Part shown: positions 33,752 through 45,629 of the stretch, in pieces
Layout of the letters: each line of letters opens with the position of its first letter
Position numbering within the stretch: the first letter of the stretch is position 1
NCBI GenBank assembly: GCA_030374765.1
Contig: JARGXX010000006.1
Span: forward strand, 1 to 64,000
Source: Agarophyton chilense
Taxonomy: Eukaryota > Rhodophyta > Florideophyceae > Gracilariales > Gracilariaceae
DNA length: 64,000 bases
Direction of reading: 5' to 3'
The notes under the pieces: generated by a model
The model's database searches: none
Told to the model about the DNA's origin: nothing
The model's input: only the letters and a program-made list of their open reading frames with translations
Made by a program: the position numbers and the translations under genes

Positions 33752-36700
33752 TCAAAGGTCTAGGTGTCGGACGCCACTGTCTTCACGGAACCTCTCGTGC
33801 TTCACACGGCAAAGTGGTTTGTTGAGCATATCGGCAGTCATGCAATCGGTAGGGCAGTAGAACAACACAATCGACTTGTCACGTAGAGCTTCTCGAGTAA
33901 AGTGAAAACGAATGTCGATATGCTTGGTACGCTTGTTGACAGCGCCATTTCGGGCAAGGTCAATGCACCCTTGGTTGTCAACATATACAGGCGTTGGTTC
34001 AACAAGCAACTTTACCGAATCGTCCACTTCTACTCCAATGACTATGCCGATGCCATTCCACAAACGCCTAAGCCAGATGGCCTCTTTGGAACCACTGCAC
34101 AGACTCACATACTCAGCTTCAGCACTAGACAGTGCAACCACTTCTTGCTGACGTGAACACCATGACACAGGACCTCCAGCCATCATGAACAAGTACCCAC
34201 TGGTAGACTTGCGGTTTGCAACATCGCCTGCCCAGTCAGAGTCCACGTAGCCGTGAAGTGCCAAATCGGTGTTTAAGCCGTAGGTGAGACCAAATGTACA
34301 AGTACCGTTGAGATAGCGAAGCACACGTTTGACTGCCTTCCAGTGAATCTCTCCAGGTTTCTCAACATACTTGGCAAGTTTGGACACCGCGTATGAGATA
34401 TCTGGACGAGTTCCTACAGACAAATACATGAGACAGCCAATTGCCTGACGGTACGGCACCTCCCTGAGTACATCCTGAATCGCAGACAGGTCCATGCCAA
34501 CTTCCATTGGAGTGTCAACTGGTTTGGACTGGTGCATGCCAAAACGTTCCAAGACCTTTTGTGTGTACGCAGACTGAGTCAGATACAACTCTCGCATAAC
34601 TCTGTCACGGTGGATCTCGAATCCGAGTACCATGCGAGCTTGATAGAGGTCTTTCATGTGGAACCGAGACGACAGCTCTGCCTCTACACGATCCATTGTC
34701 TTCATGCTCGGACTTGCAATAAGCAAGTCATCAACGTATAGAGCAATTAGAACAACAAATCCCAGTATCTTTCCGCTGTACACACACTCATCTGCGTCAT
34801 TTGGCGTCAACTGCATCTCCTCAACAAGGAACGAGTATATCTTTGCATGCCACTGTCTGGGTGCCTGTCGTAGCCCATAGATGGCTTTCTTCAAACGACA
34901 CACCAGATCCTCGTTACCTTGCTGCACAAAACCTGTTGGCTGCTCCATGTACACTGTCTCCTCAAGGTCACCGTTCAGAAAAGCTGTTTTCACATCCATC
35001 TGATGCAAATGAAAGTCTCGTACAGCAGTCACTGACAGAATCATCCTGATCGAGGTAAACTTAACAACAGGTGCATATGTTTCAGAAAAGTCAACACCCT
35101 CGATCTGCAGGAATCCTCTAGCAACCATACGAGCCTTGTACCTGATAGTTGGTTCACCAGATGGTGCTGCTTCATACTTTTGCACATACACCCACTTGGA
35201 CGAAATCACGTTGCTGTCTGCTGGCCTTGGCACTAAGTCCCATGTGTCATGCTCAATTAGTGACTGGTACTCACTCTTCATTGCCTTCTTCCATGCTTCG
35301 GAATCAGGACGTGACACAGCATCATCATATGACGACGGGGTGTCATCACTGGCAGTGAGTAGAGCAGTTGCACGCCACCATGAGCTCGGCTTCCTACGTT
35401 CACGCGTGGACCTACGAACAGGTTGTGTCTCATGCACTACAGGCTCAACTGGTGTATCAGCTGCGGAATCATCAACAGAGCTGTCAGAAGCATCATCAGA
35501 GTCAGGCAAAGGCGCAGAAGGGTCATCATCGCTGGGTCCACTAGATGTGTCAGATGTAGAGGTATCATGTGGACTAGACATATTACTAAAGTCAATGTCT
35601 GCGTAGTCCTCTTCCTCATAGCTAAACTGGTTGTCTGAGCCCGAAAACTCATCAAACCGTACATCTCTTGACACAATCACCTTTTTCTTTTCAGAGTCCC
35701 ACAACTTGTATCCGTGAGACCCTGGGGTGTACCCAATAAAGATAGCTTCCACACCACGCTCCTCTAGCTTCTTCAGCTTATGATCCACAACCTTGTACCA
35801 GCATCGGCTCCCAAACACACGCAGGTTGCTCACATCAGGCTTCTGACCGTGCCACAGTTCATATGGTGTCACACTACTTGGAAGAGCTTTGCAAGTCACA
35901 CGGTTGCGCACATACACTGCAACATTCAGTGCCTCAGCCCAAAAGTGCTTTGGCAATTTCTTGTGACATAACATCGATCTGACCAAGTCCATGAGTGTGC
36001 GGTTGAACCGTTCGGCAAGTCCATTCTGCTGAGGATTGTAAGGCACAGTTCGCTGATGCTCAATACCGTGACGTTCAAGTTCTTTGGTAAAACGATGTGA
36101 CAGATATTCACCACCGTTGTCAGTGCGCAATGCTTTGAGCACACTCTCACGTGCGGTGATGGTTTTCACTTGTCTGCCAGTTTGGTTTTGAACAAACTTG
36201 AGCCACCTTAGGAACATCTGGAACACCTCATCCTTAGTTTTGAGCATGTAGAAGAAGCAGAAACGACTGTGATCATCGATGAATGTGACGAAGTAGTGCG
36301 AGCCTCCCAAGGATTTCACACTTACTGGACCTGACACATCGGAGTGAACAAGTTCCAGTACGTGTTTTGCTCGTTCCCCCCCTTGCTTGGGAGTCGGAGC
36401 ACGGGTTGCTTTTCCTACTACACATGAGCCACACACATCTGAATCCTGCGCAACGTCTACATTGAGCCCTGACACAACCTTGTTTCGAGCCATATGCTTG
36501 ATACCATCCACATTCACATGAGCCATTCGAGCATGCCATAGTGACAAGTCCGACACAAGTGCGCTGTTTACATCTGTACACTGGTGTGCAGCAGTGCAAA
36601 GGTAGTATAGGCCTTTGACGCGGCGCCCCAAGGCAACCACTTTTGACCCCTTGTATACACATACCTTCTCTTTTTCAAACACTACTTTGCACCCCACATC

Positions 36701-37777
36701 ACAAATCGCCGATACAGAAAGCAAATGGTACCTTAAATTCGGTACATGAACAACTTGCTTCAGCTGGCACTTTCGTTTGGACCCTTCCACAATCAGATCA
36801 AGCTCCACACTACCGTGACCAACAGACTCTAGTTTGGAATCATTACCGATGCTAACGCCAGAAGACACCTTACTATCATATGTTTGGAACATGGATTCGT
36901 CAAAAGTCATGTGGGCAGTAGCACCAGAGTCAACAATCCAGTCACTGTTCGTGGCTTTATCAGAGCCAGTAGCAATGAGACATACAAAGTCAGAGTCGTT
37001 GCCACCCGTACCTCGCTCATCGCTGAGCTCAGTATTGACAGTTGGGTGAGCAGCATCGACCTGATTCATGTTAGCCCCATCACGTTGCTTCTTGAAACAG
37101 TTCCTCTGGATATGACCCTTCTTATGACAATAATGACACTCGATGTTCTTCCATCGCGACTGCCTGCCAACCAAAGCTGCCTCACTTCCACCAGGATCCT
37201 CCTTGGCACGATCGTTCATTCGCTGCTCTTCTTGCAGCAGACGACTCTTCACAAACTCTAGAGTGAGTTGACGATCGCCAATCGTGGTATCAATTGCCAC
37301 GATGAGGTGCTCGAATCTTTCCGGAAGTCCGCATAGGATGGCCATAGCGATGTCCTCCTCCTCAACAACAACGTCCATACACTTCAGGTCCGATGCCAGA
37401 TGACGTACACGGTTGATGAACTGTAGCATTTTCTCATCATCACGCATCCTGGCAGAGTAGAAGGACCGTCGGGCGTTGATTTTGTTGAGCAGAGTCTTGC
37501 GTTGGAACACATCGCAAATGGCTTTCCACATATCGGCAGCGTTGTCGGCGTCCCGCACATGATCTAAATGCTCATCACTGAGTGTGAGACCAATAATAGC
37601 TCTGGCCTTGGCATCTTTCTTTTTCCAAGTCGACAGCTCATCTTCGTCAGTGGGTCTAACAGAGTCGAGGTGGCCGTCGAGATCCTTGAGTGCAAGCAGC
37701 AGCTCAATCTTCTGCTTCCATACGTGGAAGTTATCCTCAACCAGCTTTTCGATTTTCACCCCACTGAACGAATCCAT
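33752..37777 (-). CDS. Gag-Pol polyprotein of A5, intact
   Basis: 1341 aa. First copy along the array with V1279A, which continues through A6 and A7. It keeps V599 and E1032 like A4, and has G256 and N260. All protease, integrase, RT and RNase H motif residues are present. Confidence 0.93.
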   Translation of the reverse strand: MDSFSGVKIEKLVEDNFHVWKQKIELLLALKDLDGHLDSVRPTDEDELSTWKKKDAKARAIIGLTLSDEHLDHVRDADNAADMWKAICDVFQRKTLLNKINARRSFYSARMRDDEKMLQFINRVRHLASDLKCMDVVVEEEDIAMAILCGLPERFEHLIVAIDTTIGDRQLTLEFVKSRLLQEEQRMNDRAKEDPGGSEAALVGRQSRWKNIECHYCHKKGHIQRNCFKKQRDGANMNQVDAAHPTVNTELSDERGTGGNDSDFVCLIATGSDKATNSDWIVDSGATAHMTFDESMFQTYDSKVSSGVSIGNDSKLESVGHGSVELDLIVEGSKRKCQLKQVVHVPNLRYHLLSVSAICDVGCKVVFEKEKVCVYKGSKVVALGRRVKGLYYLCTAAHQCTDVNSALVSDLSLWHARMAHVNVDGIKHMARNKVVSGLNVDVAQDSDVCGSCVVGKATRAPTPKQGGERAKHVLELVHSDVSGPVSVKSLGGSHYFVTFIDDHSRFCFFYMLKTKDEVFQMFLRWLKFVQNQTGRQVKTITARESVLKALRTDNGGEYLSHRFTKELERHGIEHQRTVPYNPQQNGLAERFNRTLMDLVRSMLCHKKLPKHFWAEALNVAVYVRNRVTCKALPSSVTPYELWHGQKPDVSNLRVFGSRCWYKVVDHKLKKLEERGVEAIFIGYTPGSHGYKLWDSEKKKVIVSRDVRFDEFSGSDNQFSYEEEDYADIDFSNMSSPHDTSTSDTSSGPSDDDPSAPLPDSDDASDSSVDDSAADTPVEPVVHETQPVRRSTRERRKPSSWWRATALLTASDDTPSSYDDAVSRPDSEAWKKAMKSEYQSLIEHDTWDLVPRPADSNVISSKWVYVQKYEAAPSGEPTIRYKARMVARGFLQIEGVDFSETYAPVVKFTSIRMILSVTAVRDFHLHQMDVKTAFLNGDLEETVYMEQPTGFVQQGNEDLVCRLKKAIYGLRQAPRQWHAKIYSFLVEEMQLTPNDADECVYSGKILGFVVLIALYVDDLLIASPSMKTMDRVEAELSSRFHMKDLYQARMVLGFEIHRDRVMRELYLTQSAYTQKVLERFGMHQSKPVDTPMEVGMDLSAIQDVLREVPYRQAIGCLMYLSVGTRPDISYAVSKLAKYVEKPGEIHWKAVKRVLRYLNGTCTFGLTYGLNTDLALHGYVDSDWAGDVANRKSTSGYLFMMAGGPVSWCSRQQEVVALSSAEAEYVSLCSGSKEAIWLRRLWNGIGIVIGVEVDDSVKLLVEPTPVYVDNQGCIDLARNGAVNKRTKHIDIRFHFTREALRDKSIVLFYCPTDCMTADMLNKPLCRVKHERFREDSGVRHLDL

Positions 37778-38959
37778 GTTGTGCAAAGTGTCACAAGAGG
37801 CCGAGAGAGATGGCTTGGCAGCAACAGACAAGTGAACAACAACAACAGACAACAACAACAAAGAAAAAACAACAAACAACAAATAATTCTTCAAGATTGA
37901 ACAGACAATAGTCTGCGGGCGCACTGGCAGGGCTTCCTATACCCGCGTCCCTAAAGGTCGGACCCCTGGCCCCCAGAGCTCTTCTGGGTAGATAACGGTT
38001 TTCTGCAGTCTACCTCCTCCCACGTCAAAAGGAGAAGGCGCGTTGCTCCTTACGAGGCTTCCAGAGGATGGTTAATGACCGAAGATATGCCTTCACCAAG
38101 TTGACCCTCTCTGGCCTCTTTCAAGAACTAGCGCGACCTCGAAACCGAAGCTACTTCAACACCAAGATACGCTTCTAACGAGCAATCAATGAAGATCGCA
38201 CGCGGCCTGATCCGGAAAAGGAGGTCAGCCTTCGAAACGTCGCCTCCCCGCGTACTGCGGATCAAAAGCTCCTTATGGATGCTGTTCACAACAGTCCAAG
38301 TGCCCAACCACAAAGGTCGGGCTCACACACAAAGTTAAACAACCAGCCAAATGCAGTGCGCCACGGCACCCCGTCCACAAATGCACCCGCAAAGTTCAAC
38401 CAGATCTTTCGACCGTCACTGTTATCCGCCCTAAAAGGACCAGTGGGGAACCCGCTTGACAGTACACCTGCTTTGGTTCAAGCCGCCAGGCTAACGTCCC
38501 CGAGTACAAGGAATCACCCAAAGTACCTCGGATCAACCGCTCGTCGCACAGGCAAAGATGCAGACCAAACACACAAACACACACGAACGCTGAGCCAAGA
38601 ACTCCAGGCCCAGACTTCAACAAACACGGTCCTCAACCTCTCAGATCAGAACCCGCAAACACGACGCAGGGATCCACAAAACAACGAAAGAGAGGGAGAC
38701 CAAACGAAACGGATAGCGATCGACAAACACGGGCAACAACGAGCACCCAAACACAATCACGATAATAACGTCCAACCACTACCACCACAACGCCCTCAGG
38801 GAGGAACGCAAGACCGAAAGAAAATACCAACACCAACCCACGATACGGTCACACACCCGACGAAACGGCGCGGAAACGAAGAGAATAGAACAGCGAAACG
38901 GGTGAACGGCGGTGCGGGAGAGCGGCGAGAGACGAACTATACGGCAGAGGTCAGCGGGG
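37778..38959 (-). other. A5 5' leader
   Basis: Structured block at 37889-38134; same length as in A4. Confidence 0.72.
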
Positions 38960-38973
38960 CTGGGCCCATAACC
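38960..38973 (-). other. Primer-binding site of A5
   Basis: GGTTATGGGCCCAG on the minus strand, next to L7. Confidence 0.85.
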
Positions 38974-39670
38974 TGTTGGATAGGGAAATGCTGAAGGAAA
39001 GGTTGAGGGAATGAAAAGGAAGTTCGCCAGCTCTGGCTTGGATTTACTTGGAGGCGCTCAAACTTTCACTTATATACTACTTCAAAACGTCAGCTGTCTA
39101 GACTCCAACCCAAAGTAAACCCTAGACTACAAAGCAGGGACACTCAATACTACCAATCATATTCAAGCATGACATTAACCCTAGTCAATGTTCATTGCAG
39201 CGCACAACAAGGCAATATACAGTGCACACAGTGCACAGCCCATAATTACACTGACGTGTGCACAAATTCAATATGCCAGCACACACTACTTGCAATCCGC
39301 CTCCATACACATTCACGTTCCAGCACAGTACTCCAAGTCTCCTGTAATACACATGTCACGTCTCTTCTCCAAGTACATTCGTTACACCTTGTGAGGTGTG
39401 TTCATAGTACACCAGCTGGACAGGTTGAACAGTGTGCACAGTAGTACAAGTAGGCCACGTACACACGTGTACCACAGACAAACCCAATAGTGCCATACCA
39501 CTTGTACACACCGCATTGCATGTGCACATTTGCAGTAGCCAATCACAGCCCGAGTTCACGTTGAGATCCGACTGACACGCATATGCGCTTTTCCAGAGGC
39601 ACCCTCCAAAACAGCCCATGCTCCCCTGCACTTTTGGTTTTCAGTGACAGCACAGGGTCAACACCCAACA
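38974..39670 (-). repeat. LTR-A copy L7 (697 bp), shared by A5 and A6
   Basis: Carries the same GTGTGCAC and AGGCCACG variants as L6, consistent with duplication of a neighbouring unit. Confidence 0.93.
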
Positions 39671-39690
39671 CTCCCCCTCTGTCACTGACT

Positions 39691-42600
39691 TCAAAGGTCT
39701 AGGTGTCGGACGCCACTGTCTTCACGGAACCTCTCGTGCTTCACACGGCAAAGTGGTTTGTTGAGCATATCGGCAGTCATGCAATCGGTAGGGCAGTAGA
39801 ACAACACAATCGACTTGTCACGTAGAGCTTCTCGAGTAAAGTGAAAACGAATGTCGATATGCTTGGTACGCTTGTTGACAGCGCCATTTCGGGCAAGGTC
39901 AATGCACCCTTGGTTGTCAACATATACAGGCGTTGGTTCAACAAGCAACTTTACCGAATCGTCCACTTCTACTCCAATGACTATGCCGATGCCATTCCAC
40001 AAACGCCTAAGCCAGATGGCCTCTTTGGAACCACTGCACAGACTCACATACTCAGCTTCAGCACTAGACAGTGCAACCACTTCTTGCTGACGTGAACACC
40101 ATGACACAGGACCTCCAGCCATCATGAACAAGTACCCACTGGTAGACTTGCGGTTTGCAACATCGCCTGCCCAGTCAGAGTCCACGTAGCCGTGAAGTGC
40201 CAAATCGGTGTTTAAGCCGTAGGTGAGACCAAATGTACAAGTACCGTTGAGATAGCGAAGCACACGTTTGACTGCCTTCCAGTGAATCTCTCCAGGTTTC
40301 TCAACATACTTGGCAAGTTTGGACACCGCGTATGAGATATCTGGACGAGTTCCTACAGACAAATACATGAGACAGCCAATTGCCTGACGGTACGGCACCT
40401 CCCTGAGTACATCCTGAATCGCAGACAGGTCCATGCCAACTTCCATTGGAGTGTCAACTGGTTTGGACTGGTGCATGCCAAAACGTTCCAAGACCTTTTG
40501 TGTGTACGCAGACTGAGTCAGATACAACTCTCGCATAACTCTGTCACGGTGGATCTCGAATCCGAGTACCATGCGAGCTTGATAGAGGTCTTTCATGTGG
40601 AACCGAGACGACAGCTCTGCCTTTACACGATCCATTGTCTTCATGCTCGGACTTGCAATAAGCAAGTCATCAACGTATAGAGCAATCAGAACAACAAATC
40701 CCAGTATCTTTCCGCTGTACACACACTCATCTGCGTCATTTGGCGTCAACTGCATCTCCTCAACAAGGAACGAGTATATCTTTGCATGCCACTGTCTGGG
40801 TGCCTGTCGTAGCCCATAGATGGCTTTCTTCAAACGACACACCAGATCCTCGTTACCTTGCTGCACAAAACCTGTTGGCTGCTCCATGTACACTGTCTCC
40901 TCAAGGTCACCGTTCAGAAAAGCTGTTTTCACATCCATCTGATGCAAATGAAAGTCTCGTACAGCAGTCACTGACAGAATCATCCTGATCGAGGTAAACT
41001 TAACAACAGGTGCATATGTTTCAGAAAAGTCAACACCCTCGATCTGCAGGAATCCTCTAGCAACCATACGAGCCTTGTACCTGATAGTTGGTTCACCAGA
41101 TGGTGCTGCTTCATACTTTTGCACATACACCCACTTGGACGAAATCACGTTGCTGTCTGCTGGCCTTGGCACTAAGTCCCATGTGTCATGCTCAATTAGT
41201 GACTGGTACTCACTCTTCATTGCCTTCTTCCATGCTTCGGAATCAGGACGTGACACAGCATCATCATATGACGACGGGGTGTCATCACTGGCAGTGAGTA
41301 GAGCAGTTGCACGCCACCATGAGCTCGGCTTCCTACGTTCACGCGTGGACCTACGAACAGGTTGTGTCTCATGCACTACAGGCTCAACTGGTGTATCAGC
41401 TGCGGAATCATCAACAGAGCTGTCAGAAGCATCATCAGAGTCAGGCAAAGGCGCAGAAGGGTCATCATCGCTGGGTCCACTAGATGTGTCAGATGTAGAG
41501 GTATCATGTGGACTAGACATATTACTAAAGTCAATGTCTGCGTAGTCCTCTTCCTCATAGCTAAACTGGTTGTCTGAGCCCGAAAACTCATCAAACCGTA
41601 CATCTCTTGACACAATCACCTTTTTCTTTTCAGAGTCCCACAACTTGTATCCGTGAGACCCTGGGGTGTACCCAATAAAGATAGCTTCCACACCACGCTC
41701 CTCTAGCTTCTTCAGCTTATGATCCACAACCTTGTACCAGCATCGGCTCCCAAACACACGCAGGTTGCTCACATCAGGCTTCTGACCGTGCCACAGTTCA
41801 TATGGTGTCACACTACTTGGAAGAGCTTTGCAAGTCACACGGTTGCGCACATACACTGCAACATTCAGTGCCTCAGCCCAAAAGTGCTTTGGCAATTTCT
41901 TGTGACATAACATCGATCTGGCCAAGTCCATGAGTGTGCGGTTGAACCGTTCGGCAAGTCCATTCTGCTGAGGATTGTAAGGCACAGTTCGCTGATGCTC
42001 AATACCGTGACGTTCAAGTTCTTTGGTAAAACGATGTGACAGATATTCACCACCGTTGTCAGTGCGCAATGCTTTGAGCACACTCTCACGTGCGGTGATG
42101 GTTTTCACTTGTCTGCCAGTTTGGTTTTGAACAAACTTGAGCCACCTTAGGAACATCTGGAACACCTCATCCTTAGTTTTGAGCATGTAGAAGAAGCAGA
42201 AACGACTGTGATCATCGATGAATGTGACGAAGTAGTGCGAGCCTCCCAAGGATTTCACACTTACTGGACCTGACACATCGGAGTGAACAAGTTCCAGTAC
42301 GTGTTTTGCTCGTTCCCCCCCTTGCTTGGGAGTCGGAGCACGGGTTGCTTTTCCTACTACACATGAGCCACACACATCTGAATCCTGCGCAACGTCTACA
42401 TTGAGCCCTGACACAACCTTGTTTCGAGCCATATGCTTGATACCATCCACATTCACATGAGCCATTCGAGCATGCCATAGTGACAAGTCCGACACAAGTG
42501 CACTGTTTACATCTGTACACTGGTGTGCAGCAGTGCAAAGGTAGTATAGGCCTTTGACGCGGCGCCCCAAGGCAACCACTTTTGACCCCTTGTATACACA

Positions 42601-43716
42601 TACCTTCTCTTTTTCAAACACTACTTTGCACCCCACATCACAAATCGCCGATACAGAAAGCAAATGGTACCTTAAATTCGGTACATGAACAACTTGCTTC
42701 AGCTGGCACTTTCGTTTGGACCCTTCCACAATCAGATCAAGCTCCACACTACCGTGACCAACAGACTCTAGTTTGGAATCATTACCGATGCTAACGCCAG
42801 AAGACACCTTACTATCATATGTTTGGAACATGGATTCGTCAAAAGTCATGTGGGCAGTAGCACCAGAGTCAACAATCCAGTCACTGTTCGTGGCTTTATC
42901 AGAGCCAGTAGCAATGAGACATACAAAGTCAGAGTCGTTGCCACCCGTACCTCGCTCATCGCTGAGCTCAGTATTGACAGTTGGGTGAGCAGCATCGACC
43001 TGATTCATGTTAGCCCCATCACGTTGCTTCTTGAAACAGTTCCTCTGGATATGACCCTTCTTATGACAATAATGACACTCGATGTTCTTCCATCGCGACT
43101 GCCTGCCAACCAAAGCTGCCTCACTTCCACCAGGATCCTCCTTGGCACGATCGTTCATTCGCTGCTCTTCTTGCAGCAGACGACTCTTCACAAACTCTAG
43201 AGTGAGTTGACGATCGCCAATCGTGGTATCAATTGCCACGATGAGGTGCTCGAATCTTTCCGGAAGTCCGCATAGGATGGCCATAGCGATGTCCTCCTCC
43301 TCAACAACAACGTCCATACACTTCAGGTCCGATGCCGGATGACGTACACGGTTGATGAACTGTAGCATTTTCTCATCATCACGCATCCTGGCAGAGTAGA
43401 AGGACCGTCGGGCGTTGATTTTGTTGAGCAGAGTCTTGCGTTGGAACACATCGCAAATGGCTTTCCACATATCGGCAGCGTTGTCGGCGTCCCGCACATG
43501 ATCTAAATGCTCATCACTGAGTGTGAGACCAATAATAGCTCTGGCCTTGGCATCTTTCTTTTTCCAAGTCGACAGCTCATCTTCGTCAGTGGGTCTAACA
43601 GAGTCGAGGTGGCCGTCGAGATCCTTGAGTGCAAGCCGCAGCTCAATCTTCTGCTTCCATACGTGGAAGTTATCCTCAACCAGCTTTTCGATTTTCACCC
43701 CACTGAACGAATCCAT
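39691..43716 (-). CDS. Gag-Pol polyprotein of A6, intact frame
   Basis: 1341 aa. Changes shared with A7: L27R in Gag, A599, E1032K (the last also in A2) and V1279A. Private change: L127P in Gag, in a predicted helical region, which could disturb particle assembly. Catalytic residues, including YVDD at 1014-1017, are intact. Confidence 0.92.
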   Translation of the reverse strand: MDSFSGVKIEKLVEDNFHVWKQKIELRLALKDLDGHLDSVRPTDEDELSTWKKKDAKARAIIGLTLSDEHLDHVRDADNAADMWKAICDVFQRKTLLNKINARRSFYSARMRDDEKMLQFINRVRHPASDLKCMDVVVEEEDIAMAILCGLPERFEHLIVAIDTTIGDRQLTLEFVKSRLLQEEQRMNDRAKEDPGGSEAALVGRQSRWKNIECHYCHKKGHIQRNCFKKQRDGANMNQVDAAHPTVNTELSDERGTGGNDSDFVCLIATGSDKATNSDWIVDSGATAHMTFDESMFQTYDSKVSSGVSIGNDSKLESVGHGSVELDLIVEGSKRKCQLKQVVHVPNLRYHLLSVSAICDVGCKVVFEKEKVCVYKGSKVVALGRRVKGLYYLCTAAHQCTDVNSALVSDLSLWHARMAHVNVDGIKHMARNKVVSGLNVDVAQDSDVCGSCVVGKATRAPTPKQGGERAKHVLELVHSDVSGPVSVKSLGGSHYFVTFIDDHSRFCFFYMLKTKDEVFQMFLRWLKFVQNQTGRQVKTITARESVLKALRTDNGGEYLSHRFTKELERHGIEHQRTVPYNPQQNGLAERFNRTLMDLARSMLCHKKLPKHFWAEALNVAVYVRNRVTCKALPSSVTPYELWHGQKPDVSNLRVFGSRCWYKVVDHKLKKLEERGVEAIFIGYTPGSHGYKLWDSEKKKVIVSRDVRFDEFSGSDNQFSYEEEDYADIDFSNMSSPHDTSTSDTSSGPSDDDPSAPLPDSDDASDSSVDDSAADTPVEPVVHETQPVRRSTRERRKPSSWWRATALLTASDDTPSSYDDAVSRPDSEAWKKAMKSEYQSLIEHDTWDLVPRPADSNVISSKWVYVQKYEAAPSGEPTIRYKARMVARGFLQIEGVDFSETYAPVVKFTSIRMILSVTAVRDFHLHQMDVKTAFLNGDLEETVYMEQPTGFVQQGNEDLVCRLKKAIYGLRQAPRQWHAKIYSFLVEEMQLTPNDADECVYSGKILGFVVLIALYVDDLLIASPSMKTMDRVKAELSSRFHMKDLYQARMVLGFEIHRDRVMRELYLTQSAYTQKVLERFGMHQSKPVDTPMEVGMDLSAIQDVLREVPYRQAIGCLMYLSVGTRPDISYAVSKLAKYVEKPGEIHWKAVKRVLRYLNGTCTFGLTYGLNTDLALHGYVDSDWAGDVANRKSTSGYLFMMAGGPVSWCSRQQEVVALSSAEAEYVSLCSGSKEAIWLRRLWNGIGIVIGVEVDDSVKLLVEPTPVYVDNQGCIDLARNGAVNKRTKHIDIRFHFTREALRDKSIVLFYCPTDCMTADMLNKPLCRVKHERFREDSGVRHLDL

Positions 43717-44898
43717 GTTGTGCAAAGTGTCACAAGAGGCCGAGAGAGATGGCTTGGCAGCAACAGACAAGTGAACAACAACAACAGACAACAACAACAA
43801 AGAAAAAACAACAAACAACAAATAATTCTTCAAGATTGAACAGACAATAGTCTGCGGGCGCACTGGCAGGGCTTCCTATACCCGCGTCCCTAAAGGTCGG
43901 ACCCCTGGCCCCCAGAGCTCTTCTGGGTAGATAACGGTTTTCTGCAGTCTACCTCCTCCCACGTCAAAAGGAGAAGGCGCGTTGCTCCTTACGAGGCTTC
44001 CAGAGGATGGTTGATGACCGAAGATATGCCTTCACCAAGTTGACCCTCTCTGGCCTCTTTCAAGAACTAGCGCGACCTCGAAACCGAAGCTACTTCAACA
44101 CCAAGATACGCTTCTAACGAGCAATCAATGAAGATCGCACGCGGCCTGATCCGGAAAAGGAGGTCAGCCTTCGAAACGTCGCCTCCCCGCGTACTGCGGA
44201 TCAAAAGCTCCTTATGGATGCTGTTCACAACAGTCCAAGTGCCCAACCACAAAGGTCGGGCTCACACACAAAGTTAAACAACCAGCCAAATGCAGTGCGC
44301 CACGGCACCCCGTCCACAAATGCACCCGCAAAGTTCAACCAGATCTTTCGACCGTCACTGTTATCCGCCCTAAAAGGACCAGTGGGGAACCCGCTTGACA
44401 GTACACCTGCTTTGGTTCAAGCCGCCAGGCTAACGTCCCCGAGTACAAGGAATCACCCAAAGTACCTCGGATCAACCGCTCGTCGCACAGGCAAAGATGC
44501 AGACCAAACACACAAACACACACGAACGCTGAGCCAAGAACTCCAGGCCCAGACTTCAACAAACACGGTCCTCAACCTCTCAGATCAGAACCCGCAAACA
44601 CGACGCAGGGATCCACAAAACAACGAAAGAGAGGGAGACCAAACGAAACGGATAGCGATCGACAAACACGGGCAACAACGAGCACCCAAACACAATCACG
44701 ATAATAACGTCCAACCACTACCACCACAACGCCCTCAGGGAGGAACGCAAGACCGAAAGAAAATACCAACACCAACCCACGATACGGTCACACACCCGAC
44801 GAAACGGCGCGGAAACGAAGAGAATAGAACAGCGAAACGGGTGAACGGCGGTGCGGGAGAGCGGCGAGAGACGAACTATACGGCAGAGGTCAGCGGGG
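43717..44898 (-). other. A6 5' leader
   Basis: Structured block at 43828-44073. GATGGTTGATGACC is present where A4 and A5 have GATGGTTAATGACC, a variant shared with A3 and A7. Confidence 0.72.
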
Positions 44899-44912
44899 CT
44901 GGGCCCATAACC
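44899..44912 (-). other. Primer-binding site of A6
   Basis: GGTTATGGGCCCAG on the minus strand, next to L8. Confidence 0.85.
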
Positions 44913-45609
44913 TGTTGGATAGGGAAATGCTGAAGGAAAGGTTGAGGGAATGAAAAGGAAGTTCGCCAGCTCTGGCTTGGATTTACTTGGAGGCGCTCAA
45001 ACTTTCACTTATATACTACTTCAAAACGTCAGCTGTCTAGACTCCAACCCAAAGTAAACCCTAGACTACAAAGCAGGGACACTCAATACTACCAATCATA
45101 TTTAAGCATGACATTAACCCTAGTCAATGTTCATTGCAGCGCACAACAAGGCAATATACAGTGCACACAGTGCACAGCCCATAATTACACTGACGTGTGC
45201 ACAAATTCAATATGCCAGCACACACTACTTGCAATCCGCCTCCATACACATTCACGTTCCAGCACAGTACTCCAAGTCTCCTGTAATACACATGTCACGT
45301 CTCTTCTCCAAGTACATTCGTTACACCTTGTGAGGTGTGTTCATAGTACACCAGCTGGACAGGTTGAACAGTGTGCACAGTAGTACAAGTAGGCCACGTA
45401 CACACGTGTACCACAGACAAACCCAATAGTGCCATACCACTTGTACACACCGCATTGCATGTGCACATTTGCAGTAGCCAATCACAGCCCGAGTTCACGT
45501 TGAGATCCGACTGACACGCATATGCGCTTTTCCAGAGGCACCCTCCAAAACAGCCCATGCTCCCCTGCACTTTTGGTTTTCAGTGACAGCACAGGGTCAA
45601 CACCCAACA
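44913..45609 (-). repeat. LTR-A copy L8 (697 bp), shared by A6 and A7
   Basis: Like L6 and L7, but with C to T at about 45103 (ATATTTAAGC), shared with L9, L10 and L11. Confidence 0.93.
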
Positions 45610-45629
45610 CTCCCCCTCTGTCACTGACT

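Larger units (their letters stand above)
33035..39670 (-). mobile_element. Copia retrotransposon A5
   Basis: Complete element with an intact frame; shares L6 with A4 and L7 with A6. Confidence 0.94.
38974..45609 (-). mobile_element. Copia retrotransposon A6
   Basis: Complete element with an intact frame; LTRs L7 and L8. Confidence 0.94.
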
